From the NCBI GenBank assembly GCA_030789695.1, contig JAULAV010008622.1, forward strand, positions 36,990 to 100,989: 64,000 nucleotides of DNA, written 5' to 3'. The stretch comes from Scilla litardierei (Eukaryota; Streptophyta; Magnoliopsida; Asparagales; Asparagaceae). Of this stretch, positions 36,851-46,380 are shown piece by piece (the first letter of the stretch is position 1; the number at the start of each line of letters is the position of its first letter). The notes beneath the pieces were generated by a model. It had not been told where the DNA came from. It saw only the letters and a list, made by a program, of their open reading frames with translations, and did not search any database. Both the position numbers and the translations under genes were made by a program.

Positions 36851-37384
36851 ATATTATAAAAGAGGGATGTTATCAAGAGAAATTGGATAAGAGATATTGG
36901 ACAAGAGAAATTGGATAAGAGATATCTATATTATAAAAGAGGGATGTTATCAAGAGAAATTGGATAAGAGATATTGGACAAGAGAAATTGGATAAGAGAT
37001 ATCTATATTATAAAAGAGGGATGTTATCAAAAGAAATTGGATAAGAGATATTGGACAAGAGAAATTGGATAAGAGATCTATATTATAAAAGAGGGATGTT
37101 ATCAAGCGAAATTGGATAAGAGATATTGGACAAGAGAAATTGGATAAGAGATATCTATATTATAAAAGAGGGATGTTATCAAGAGAAATTGGATAAGAGA
37201 TATTGGACAAGAGAAATTGGATAAGAGATATCTATATTATAAAAGAGGGATGTTATCAAGAGAAATTGGATAAGAGATATTGGACAAGAGAAATTGGATA
37301 AGAGATATCTATATACAAAAGAGGGATGCTTTCAAGAAAAATTGGATAAGACAAATTGGACAAGAGAAATTGGACAAGAGATGA
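36848..37384 (+). repeat. 77-bp minisatellite, seven units
   Basis: Units start with TCTATATTATAAAAGAGGGA at 36848, 36925, 37002, 37077, 37154, 37231 and 37308. Spacing is 77 bp except for one 75-bp unit. Each unit has GAGAAATTGGATAAGAGA twice. The last unit is degenerate. The unit head, TCTATATTATAAAAG after an A, resembles the 5' terminus of many plant Helitrons. Confidence 0.93.
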
Positions 37385-38974
37385 GATTTTGAGTGATATC
37401 TATTATATAATGCATGACCTTTGTCCTATATGGCAGTTTTGTCCTACGTGTCTCTATTTTGTCCTACGTGTCTCCAAAATTATGACTAGGATAATCTACT
37501 CCCACACAATTATTTAAAACTGAGTTTTGAAAAAAACGGTTCTAAATTTGGATCCTACGACTGTTTTGAAAAGGAACGGTTCTAAAAAATAAAAACATGT
37601 TGTCTTCAATTCCCGTGCCCTCATTTACAAGTTCTCAACAATTCCCAACAACAACCTATTATCTTCAATTCCCACTAACAAACTGTTCTCTTCATCCTTC
37701 AACCTTCATCCCACAAACGTAACTCATCTGCGTCGTCCTCGATTCAAGACGTCCTCTGGTACTCTCCTCTCTATCTCTCTCTCTCTCAATTTCATTCATT
37801 AATTTCTGATCCCTAGCGTTTCGGTTAATTTTTGACATTTTTTGGTTAATTTTTGACATTTGATATCAATGTTTGGCATTTGTTTTTCATGTTCGAAATC
37901 AACGCTTTCTTAAAGTAACTGACCTTTTGAGTGTTTGAGTTTCATTTTTTGGCATTTGTCTGTTTAGGTGAATTACTCTACATTTTTTGGGGTAGAGGAA
38001 ATGTCATTTTTATGTAGTTCCCCAGTTGTTCCCCAGTTAATTTCATTCTTAAAGTTACTGACCTTATTTAGGACCGTGCCAATGAATTATTTGAAACTTT
38101 TTACCAGTTTAGCATTAATTTAATAAGACCAGTTCAGCATTAATTAATTTAATAAGCACTTTATTTATGATGGTTCCTCAGCATTAATTTAATTATTTGA
38201 ATCATTTATGATGGTCCTCATTGAATTATTCACTGCGTTGATTTGCATGGTCCTCATTTAATAATGCTAATGAAAAGTGCCCTTTGATTACCAGTTTAGC
38301 ATTATTCGTTTAGGACCGTTCAAATGAACACGATCCAATTATTTTTTTAGGATTAGCCCAGGTGAACACGGTCTAATTTGTTAAACAGTTTAATTTGTTA
38401 AACAGTTTAGCATTATCATTATCATTATCATTATAATAAACTGTTTAGGATTAGCAGCTTACCATTATCATTAGCATTATGACTATGCATGGGTTACCCT
38501 ATCTAAAGTACACAGACTTCGACAAATTGAGTTTCAATAGGCAGATTGAGTTTCAAATTTTTTATGATTGAGTTCCAAAGGGCACTTTTCATTTAACTGA
38601 TTGAGTTCCAACTGATTTTGTTCCAAAGTGAACTGTTCCAAAGGGATTAAAATCAACTAAACATAAAAAATTTCCATTTCATGTCAACTAAACATAAAAA
38701 TGCGACAAAAAACTTCTTGCTCGAGGTTATTTTTAATTGATAGAGATTGTGACAGACTGCTCACACTTATATCCAGATTAGACATGCAACCAAGAACAAA
38801 GATAATTCAACAAGCTTGATGCCAAAGAGGACACGATTCTTTCCAATTCTAATTGGGAGTTGTGAGTGGGGATATCGCTCAATTTTTTTAATTGTGAGTT
38901 GTGCGTGGGGATTTCACATTATTCTAATTCTAATTGATGCCAAACATGCCACGATTTATATATATATATATATA
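37385..38974. other. unassigned sequence between minisatellite and Helitron
   Basis: About 1.6 kb with no credible coding region. It includes two copies of TTTTGTCCTACGTGTCTC near 37436 and 37457, a CT-rich leader-like stretch near 37755-37795, repeated AGCATTAATTTAATAAG and ATTATCATTATCATTATCAT runs, and a closing (TA)9 at 38957-38974. It may be the body of a truncated element beginning at 36848. Confidence 0.4.
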
Positions 38975-39011
38975 CTAGTCATAACCCGTGCCCGCGGGCA
39001 CGGTTCACTAA
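38975..39011 (-). other. Helitron 3' terminus with hairpin and CTAG
   Basis: 18-bp perfect palindrome at 38986-39003, 7 bases from CTAG (38975-38978). The host base beyond it is T on the minus strand. Confidence 0.65.
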
Positions 39012-39099
39012 AGATTTTCCCCCGCAAAATATTTGTTCCCCAAAAAGTTATTTTCATAGCCAAAATTTAAAAGAACAACAAATTAGTTAAAACGTATTT

Positions 39100-40865
39100 A
39101 GTGGCACGGGCACCTTCGGTGCGGAACAACAAATTCGGCGCAGGCGCCTTCGGCGCGAAACAACATATTCGTCGTGGGCGCCTTCAGTGTGAAACAATGC
39201 GCAAGCGCTTTCGGTGCGAAACAACAAATACGACGCGAAACAACAAATTCGGCGCGGGCGCCTTCGACGCAGAACAACAAATTCGGCGTGGAACAACGCG
39301 CGAGCGCATTCGGCGCGAAACATCAAATTTGGAGCATGCGCCTTTGGCGCGGAACATCAAATTTGGAGCATGCGCCTTTGGCGCGGAACAACAAATTAGC
39401 GTAAAAAAATTGCGCGGGTGACATTTGTTAGCGTGGAACAACGCGCAAGCGCATTCGGTGTGGAACAACAAATTCGGCATGGGTGCATTTGGCGCGGAAC
39501 AACAAATTAGCGTAAAAAATTTAGCTGGCGCCTTCGGCGTGTGCACCTTCGCGTGGACGTCTTCAGCGCGAAACAACAAATTCGGCGTGGGCGCCTTCGG
39601 TGTGGAATAACATGCGAGCGCTTTCGATGAGGAACAACAAATTCGGCGTGGACGCCTTCGACGCGGAACAACAAATTCAGCGCAGAACAACGCGCGAGCG
39701 CATTCAGCGTGGAACAATAAATTCGGAGCGGGCGCCTTTGGCGCAGAACAACAAATTAGCGTAAAAAAATTGTGCGGGTGCCGTTTGTCGGCGCGGAGCA
39801 ACGCGCGAGAGCATTCGGTGCGGAACAACAAATTCGACGTGGACGCCTTTGGCGCGGAACAACAAATTAGCGTTAAAAAATTAGCGAAACAAAGCGCGAA
39901 TGCATTCGATGCGGAACGACAAATTCGACGCGGGCGTCTTTGGCGCGGAACAACAAATTAGCATAAAAATTTAGTGGGGCACGGGCGTGCCTTAGGCGCA
40001 GGCGCGCCTTGGGTGCGGAACAACAAATTCGGCGCAGAACAACCTATTAGCGTAAAAAAATTTAGCGGGCGCATTCGGAGCGAAATTTTATTTAGCGAAA
40101 CTAAGCGCGAAAGCATTCGGTGCGGAACAACAAATTCGGCACGGGCGTATTTGACGCGGAACAACAAATTAGCGTAAAAAATTTAGCGGGCGCCTTCGGG
40201 GCAGAACAACAAATTCGGCGCGGAACATTGTGCGAGCGCATTCGGCGCGGAACATCAAATTCGGAGCGTGCGCCTTTGACGCGGAACAACAAATTAGCGT
40301 AAAAAAATTACGCGGGTGCCATTTGTTAGCGTGAAACAATGCGCAAGCGCATTCGGTGCGGAACAACAAATTCGGCGTGGGAGCATTTGGCGCGGAACAA
40401 CAAATTAGCGTAAAAAAATTTAGCTGGCTCCTTTGGTGTGGGCACCTTCGGTGTTAGCACCTTCAGCGCGAAACAACAAATTCGGTGCGGGCGCCTTCAG
40501 TGTGGAACAACATGCGAGCGCTTTCGGTGCGGAACAACAAATTCGGCGTGAGCGCCTTCGACGCAGAACAACAAATTCGACGTGGAACAACACGCGAGTG
40601 CATTCAGCGTGGAACAATAAATTCGGAGCGGGTTCCTTTGGCGCAAAACAACAAATTAGCGTAAAAAAATTGTGCGGGTGCCGTTTGTTGGCGCGGAACA
40701 ATGCGCGAGCGCATTCGGTGCGGAACAACAAATTCGACGCGGGCGCCTTTGGCGCGGAACAACAAATTAGCGTAAAAAAATTTAGCGAAACAAAGCTCGA
40801 ATGCATTCGATGCAGAACGACAAATACGGCGCGGGCGTCTTTGGCGCGGAACAACAAATTAGCAT
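39100..40865. repeat. GC-rich minisatellite with a 900-bp higher-order period
   Basis: Built from GCGCGGAACAACAAATTCGG-type units joined by GGCGCCTTCGGCG and AACAAATTAGCGTAAAAAAA blocks. About 590 bp at 39386-39974 recurs at 40288-40873 with an offset of 898-900 bp. It is far richer in GC and CpG than its surroundings. It stays open in several frames on both strands (translating as repeats of FGAEQQI or CCSAPKAPAPNLLF), so the frames of 60-215 codons here are low-complexity artefacts, not genes. Confidence 0.9.
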
Positions 40866-41104
40866 AAAAAATTTAAGATTTTCATAGACAAAATTTAAAA
40901 GAACAAATTAGTGTAAAAATATTTAGCAGCACGGGGCATTCGGCACGTAACAACAAATTCGGCGTGTGCGCATTCGGCGTGGAAGAACAAAGTCGGCATG
41001 GGCGCATTCGGTATTAGCGTAAAAAAATTTAAGGGTGCCACCGGTGCCTGCGCTGGCGCATGGGACAACCTCCTTACATATCCAAATTTAACTATCCCAA
41101 ATTG

Positions 41105-41250
41105 TGAGTCATGAACCGGGCCTGTGGGCACGGTTCAGTTGAGTTTTTTCCTCGCAAAATTTTTGTTTCCCAAAAATTTATTTTCCCCTTCAAAATTTTG
41201 GGACATATAATATTCTCTTTCAAAATTTAAAAGAAAAAAAATTTAGCAAA
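41105..41250 (-). repeat. degenerate second copy of the Helitron 3' end
   Basis: Minus-strand GAACCGTGCCCACAGGCCCGGTTCATGACTCA matches the terminus at 38975-39005, with the hairpin damaged and CTAG changed to CTCA. The homology continues inward (GCGAGGAAAAAACTC against GCGGGGGAAAATCTT, then TTTTGGGGAACAAA-like sequence). The GC-rich minisatellite therefore lies between two 3'-end copies. Confidence 0.7.
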
Positions 41251-41867
41251 AAAATTAGCAGGAGCCTCCGGCGCTAGCACCGAAGGACAAACATCAGGGT
41301 TTTTTTTCGGACAAAAGTAAAAAAGTAAAAAAACGGGGGGGGGGGGGGGGTGCAAAGGTAAAACAGCCTGACACGTGACTGCCTCCCTGCCACCAGTGCT
41401 GACCGGGAAAATGTCCCGTCACCCGCTTTCCCCACACCCCTTATTTCAGACGTAGCCCACGCACACGTGCATGAGGACGTGGAAGACAAAATTGAAAAAA
41501 TTGTGTGGACGCCATTCAAAATTTAAAAGAACAACAATTTAGCACAAAGGAAATTTAGCGGGCGCCGAATCAAAATTTAAACGGCAACTTCTTTTTTAGT
41601 CATTTCTTACTCTATTATTTGGGAACTTCTTTTTTAGTCATTTCTTCCTCTATTATTTGGGAACTAATATATGGGGCATGTGCTGATGAGATGGTTTATA
41701 TCGAGTGAGTGAATAGACCCAAAAGTGCATCCCCCAAAATAGACCCAGAAGTGCATCCCATCCCTCAAAATAAACCTAGAAGTACATCCCTCAAGATTCA
41801 AAAACATCATATATTTCTTAGTTAATATTTTCAAACCAACATATGCATCCCCCAAAATAACAAACTA
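41251..41867. other. unassigned Helitron interior with a G16 run
   Basis: No recognisable coding sequence. A 16-base G homopolymer spans 41335-41350. Near 41580-41660 TCTTTTTTAGTCATTTCTTA and TATTATTTGGGAACT each occur twice. Confidence 0.5.
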
Positions 41868-42590
41868 TCATATCAGTTTCTCAGGAAGAAATAATTTAAA
41901 CATGAATCAAAAACAGAAAACAGATATTTGAACAAAAAGAAAAGAAAGTTGGAACCCAAAGTCCAGTCCTCATTGAAATAGGCTCACAATTTAAATAGGC
42001 TCACAATTAAGGCAAATAAAGAGTGCACCTAAGCAGGAGCAACAATGAAACAAAAAACTCAACAAAGATTAAAAAATTTCGCCCAACTCAATGTCTATTC
42101 CAAACAAAAAAACATACCCCCAAGTTGATTCAGCCAACAAATTAGGAGCAATAAAAAGTTTAGAAAAGAAAAGATGACAAAATTTGGGCAATCAGACTAT
42201 GATTTCTGACATGCTGCACTACTGACAGAACCTCTACTCAAGCACAGCCATAATGACCATGAGTGACTTTGAGTGCATCTTTCAGACCTTGTGAGCTTTT
42301 ACTCCACTCAAGTCCACACTTTAGCCCTCAACATACCCCCAGAAGAGGAAGAGCAAGATGAGGAGATCCAACACCACCACCACCATTGATACTCTGCAAA
42401 CACAGTCAATTGTATAATAAGCAAACCCATTCAAAACAATCATATTTTTCTTAGTTAAAATTTTCATACAAACCGAGAGGTGCATTCCCCAAACGAACAA
42501 ACCATCATATCAGTTTCTTAGGAAGAAATAATTTAAACATGAATCAAGAACAGAAAACAAATATTTGAAACAAAAAGAAAAATTTTCATG
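41868..42590. repeat. duplicated segment around SPL fragment, copy 1
   Basis: Matches 43418-44150 over about 720 bp, including sequence outside the exon (GAAATAATTTAAACATGAAT, CCTCATTGAAATAGGCTCAC). The offset is about 1.55 kb. Copy 1 is the more decayed. Confidence 0.85.
42211..42393 (-). pseudogene. SBP-box (SPL) exon fragment, degenerate copy
   Basis: Aligns base by base with the better SPL exon at 43744-43967, but is 183 bp instead of 224. It lacks about 14 bp in the zinc-finger part (CTACCATAGTAAG is missing after CCTTGTG) and more sequence in the Ser/Asn-rich part, so the frame is lost. It cannot encode an SBP domain. Confidence 0.82.
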
Positions 42591-43417
42591 AATATTTTTT
42601 TGATCGGTGCAATTACCATTCATGACATTGTTCTGAGTTCATATGTTGCTCGATTTAATCTTGTGAATTTCAATTTTGGTTGATCATTGGTAAATTATTT
42701 TGTTCTTCAAATAAAAAACATTCAGGTATGACGCTGCCAGGTAAGATACATGTAAAACTTGAATTTCTGCTAGGTAAGATACATGTATAATTTTTTTGGG
42801 GCCGATATTGTGTTTTGTGTGAGTAGTTATTCTTCATATCAATTGATGAGCTTGAGGTAGGAATATGATGTCATGACTTCTTGGGAATTTGTTCATATAT
42901 GAATTACGTGTTTTTGTGGTTAACATGCTAGACAATTTTGTTGCGTGATTGTCAAAGTATTTTGTTTATATGCTTATTCTCTTTTTTCAGCTCTCTTATA
43001 TTCGGATATATACATGTAATTTCTAAATGTTGACCCTTTGTTACTGGGGCTCTTTCCCTCAACAATTCTTTTGTTCTTCAAATAAAAAACTCATGTATGA
43101 TGCTGCCAGGTAAGCTACACGTAAAACTTGTATTTCTTCCAGATAAGATTCATGCATGCTTTTTTTGGAACTGATGATGGGTCATTTTTGTGCAATTGTT
43201 CTTCATATCAGTTTTTTTTGGAATTGATATTGGATGCAATTTTTCTTCAGATCAAATTTTCAGAATTTTTTGTGTTCCTCTTAAAGCTACTGCAACATTG
43301 AGGCTTGAATTTTTTGTGCATTCTTTTTGTGTTCCTCTTAAATACTTGGATATTCTGTTTGAAAGATTATGCAAAAACATGAACATGAGATCTAGCAAGG
43401 CATACAGTAAAAAACAT
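42591..43417. other. unassigned sequence between the two SPL fragments
   Basis: AT-rich with two related blocks of its own: TATGA(C/T)GCTGCCAGGTAAG with ACATGTAAAACTTG-like sequence recurs near 42727 and 43095. No coding sequence is recognised; the 84-codon frame at 43190-43444 resembles nothing. Confidence 0.5.
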
Positions 43418-43743
43418 GAACATGAATTTCTCAGGAAGAAATAATTTATACATTAATCAAGAACAGAAAACAAATATTTGAACCAAAAAGAAGAGAAAAG
43501 TGGAACCCAAAGACCAGTCCTCATTGAAATAGGCTCACAATTAACGCAAATAAAGAGTGCACATAAGCAACAACAACAATCAAACAACATACTCAACATA
43601 GATTAAAAAATTTCACCCAACTCAATATCTATTCCAAACTTAAAAAATACCACCAAGTTGATTCAAGGAACAAATTAGGAGAATAAAAAAATTTAGAAAA
43701 GTAAAGATGCCAAAATTTGTTCAATTAAACCATGATTTCTGAC

Positions 43744-43967
43744 CTGTTGCACTGCTGACAGAAACTCTGCTCAAGGCCAGCCACAATGACCATCGGTGAC
43801 TTTGAGTTCATCCGACAGACCTTGTGCCTACCATAGTAAGCTTTTGCTCCACTCAGATCCACACTGCACCCCTCAACTTGACACCTTGGTGGCTGATTTG
43901 TGGAGCTCTTAGAGGAAGAAGAAGAGCAAGATGAGGAGATCCCACTAACACCACCACCATTGCTACT
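43744..43967 (-). pseudogene. SBP-box transcription factor (SPL) exon fragment
   Basis: One exon of a SQUAMOSA-promoter-binding-like gene, a plant DNA-binding regulator. It begins after a TTTTGCAG acceptor (complement of 43968-43975) with a Ser/Asn/Gly-rich stretch. It then gives CQVEGCSVDLSGAKAYYGRH and KVCRMNSKSPMVIVAGLEQS, and ends FCQQCNR before a GTCAG donor, at the conserved intron position inside the SBP domain. Two family-critical points stand out. The His of the first C3H zinc site is Asn here (RMNSK for the usual xxHSK), and FCQQCSR is FCQQCNR. The second half of the domain, with the second zinc site and the nuclear signal, is absent. Sequence is closest in style to the miR156-regulated SPL9/13-like group, by memory of the family only. 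A captured fragment, not a working gene. Confidence 0.92.
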
Positions 43968-44150
43968 CTGCAAAACATATTCAATTGTATAATAAGCAAA
44001 CACATTCAAAAACATCGTATTTTTCTTAGTTCAAATTTTCAAACAAACCTAAAAGTGCATCCCCAAAATAACAAACTATCATATCAGTTTCTCAGGAAGA
44101 AATAATTTATACATGAATCAAGAGAAAAAAACATATATTTGAAACAAAAA

Positions 44151-44262
44151 GGACCTGCACATGAAATTAAACTAAATGCATAACGGTGGACAATGTGCAG
44201 CCTATTCTTTATGGTGCGAATACATCACTCTATGGAATTTATGGAATTTATGAAGTTTTTGT
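44151..44262. other. spacer between SPL and MATE fragments
   Basis: Junction zone where minus-strand SPL flank gives way to plus-strand MATE sequence. GGAATTTATGGAATTTATG is a small direct repeat. Confidence 0.4.
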
Positions 44263-44613
44263 GTGGCTGTGAACGAATTGTTGATATTGTCGATCACAGA
44301 CGTGACAATTGGATCTGGATGGCAAGCGTTGGTCGCATATGTGAACGCCACTTGTTACTACATATTTGGCGTGCCCTTGGGCCTTATCTTGGGCTATGTG
44401 CTCGACTTTGGAGTGCAATTAAAATTATCTCTTATTCATGGGTTTCTTGTTTAATTACATAGTTGCAATGGATAAGAAGAAATTTCATTGCTTTACGGGT
44501 TCATTTAGTTTGTTAATTTGTGATTCCAGGGTATTTGGGATGGCATAATGGGCACTGTGCTACAAACGTTGATCTTGTTTTGGCTTGTCTATTGAACGGA
44601 CTGGAACAAAGAG
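44263..44613 (+). pseudogene. MATE (DETOXIFICATION) transporter, two-exon fragment
   Basis: Part of a plant multidrug-and-toxin-extrusion transporter, a proton-coupled membrane carrier. Exon a (to about 44447) gives DVTIGSGWQALVAYVNATCY and YIFGVPLGLILGYVLDFGVQ. Exon b (44530-44613) follows a TGATTCCAG acceptor and gives GIWDGIMGTVLQTLILFWLVY, a stop, then TDWNKE before a GTAAAA donor. These are the loop and helix segments that follow each other in MATE proteins, with the intron where plant MATE genes have one. Damage: the donor after exon a reads CAATTAAAAT where CAGGTAAAAT is expected, and TGA interrupts exon b. About 70 of the family's roughly 480-500 residues remain. Confidence 0.87.
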
Positions 44614-45834
44614 GTAAAAAATAGAAAGGTTATGTAGTGTTAGCATAAAATTTATCAGGCTTTGCATTTAGTTAAATTTCATCGACACCATATGTTAGCA
44701 TGAAAACATATATTTGAAAACATGTATCAGAGACAGTCTATCATAAATATTCTTTGATAATTTGTAACAGAAAATATCATCAAAATATCTCTGGGAAGTA
44801 AGAACATGCACATAAAATCTGGATGTAGACAATTGTTTTCATCTTCTAAGTCCATTCTCATGTCTGTTTCTTCTTTTAACTTTTGCCTTGACAGGACTTC
44901 ACACAGACCACATATCAAGCTAGTCGTTAGCATTTTCATTACATGTACCTACATCGATATATCTTTTACAGTTTTACAATTCGGGGATGGTGACCAAAAT
45001 GAATCAGAAATTGAAACTCCTTAAACATATTGAGATGATGTAGAATAAAATAAATCCCTTCAGCAGAAACTACTCAAGCCATTAAAGACAAAGAACAAAG
45101 AAATGCAGCTTCATAAAATTTCAGGTTGGTCATTAACAATTATAATAGTATTGATAACTCAAGTCGCACATAACAATATAAATTTATAATGGCTCTTTGT
45201 CCTGAGAACATAAATCAACAATGTGTGCCACATGTTTTATATTTTTAGTAAATCAATTAAAAAAGAAGTTGATGTGCATGTGTACCAATTTATGGTTTCT
45301 TTTTGTATTTTTCTTCCATTCTATTTTTTTCTTTTATTTATTTCCCCTATTTGTCCAAATATACGTGTGCGAGTGTGCTCTCACATGCATGTGCATGTGT
45401 ACCTTGCATGTGTGAGGGAACATGGGTGTGGATGTGTGGGTACAGAGGAAAAATAGAGTACATACTCAAATGTTATTCCTAGTACATTCATCAACATCTA
45501 GATTTTACTTTGAAGATAACGTCATATTATATGGGATGGAGAAAATGGAGAATGAGATGGCAAAAATATAAAGTAAAAGAAACTTTTTATACTTATATAT
45601 ACTGTCATAGACTATATTGGTAATTTCATAATCCATGTGTAATAATCCATGTGTAACCGTTTTCCTAAAAAATTTCAGAAGGCTTTGTTTTTATTATTGT
45701 TGTTGTCATCGTCGTCATCGTTATTTTATGTCAAACCATTTTCTCATTCTCTGTAATGACCCTCACAATGGTATTCAATTCAACTAATTTTAGATTTCTT
45801 CGTGGTCCCAATGACATGATTTTTCTCTATCCAG
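44614..45834. other. unassigned Helitron interior
   Basis: About 1.2 kb with no recognised exon. It may contain captured intron. A TG-rich stretch lies near 45360-45440 and trinucleotide-like GTTGTTGTCATCGTCGTCATC near 45700. Confidence 0.45.
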
Positions 45835-46033
45835 GTTATTTTTGATGGGCTTGAACATTCATAGGAGAGGTGCATGAAGGAGTATAGCCAAAAATTTTGT
45901 ACACACCAGGACACCAACCCAAGTCGCTAGCCAGGCCCAGAAGTACTATAAACGCCAGTTTGACCAGCGACAGATGCTTCGGCATAGTATCCTTGACATC
46001 ACCACCATCCCTGAAACCGCAAAGCCTCATCAA
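45835..46033 (+). pseudogene. SHAQKYF-type MYB-related transcription factor exon fragment
   Basis: Starts after a CTATCCAG acceptor and ends at CATCAA before a GTAAGC donor. The translation gives GLEHS, a damaged piece, then RSIAKNFVHTRTPTQVASQA, QKYYKRQ and HSILDITTIPE. In plant single-repeat MYB factors (DIVARICATA/KUA1 type) the third helix of the DNA-binding repeat carries SHAQKYF. Here it is SQAQKYY, and the Trp that starts this part of the repeat is a TGA stop. The TTC...DITT tail after the repeat is also a family feature. The reading frame needs a small correction before the stop, so this is a broken captured exon of about 66 codons. Confidence 0.86.
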
Positions 46034-46187
46034 GTAAGCATGTATAATTTTGTTAACACTAACAACAACAGTCAGACTTACCTTAACAATCGCAGTCAAG
46101 GGAGTGTGTCATCCATGCCTCCGCAAGAAGTGGACATCCAAATGGTGACTAAATGAACCCCAGTTCTCCGAATTCAGGTTACCAAAA
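46034..46187. other. junction between MYB and PCBER-like fragments
   Basis: Intron-like sequence following the MYB donor, then the break point to the minus-strand PCBER-like exon. No other feature is seen. Confidence 0.4.
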
Positions 46188-46380
46188 AATTTGGAGCAAA
46201 AGTGACCCCGGATTTTCTGAAGGTTTCTTTGATCTTGGCTTTCTTGGTCCCAGACTCGCTGGCAGTGGCTTCCCTTATGAGAGCAAATGTGGGGTGACCT
46301 AGCATCAGGCTAGCCTCTACCATGTACTTTCCCATGTACCATGTTCCATCGATGATCAAAATCTTGCTCTTTTCACACAT
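46188..46380 (-). pseudogene. PCBER / isoflavone-reductase-like first-exon fragment
   Basis: N-terminal part of a plant NADPH-dependent reductase of the phenylcoumaran benzylic ether / isoflavone reductase family (NmrA-like Rossmann fold). From ATG at 46380 it reads MCEKSKILIIDGTWYMGKYM, then VEASLMLGHPTFALIREATA and KIKETFRKSGVTF. The family's NADPH-binding loop GGTGYIGK is DGTWYMGK here, losing two glycines of the dinucleotide motif. The similarity stops at about GVTF, where the family continues to a conserved exon boundary, and a stop follows. About 62 of roughly 308 residues remain; not functional. Confidence 0.88.

Noticed and set aside
36649..36918. Open frame of alternating Tyr-Ile
   Set aside because: Translation of a (TA)n microsatellite.
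36848..37384. Possible CRISPR array (regularly spaced repeats)
   Set aside because: The whole 77-bp unit is repeated, with no unique spacers, in a plant nuclear context.
39008..39011. CTAA on the plus strand after the hairpin as the end of a plus-strand Helitron starting at 36848
   Set aside because: Homology to the copy at 41105 continues past CTAA, and there is no T after it. The minus-strand reading (hairpin, GTTATGA, CTAG, T) fits better and has a good partner end at 48500.
39184..39831. 215-codon frame and its neighbours in the GC-rich region
   Set aside because: Low-complexity translation of the minisatellite in several frames on both strands.
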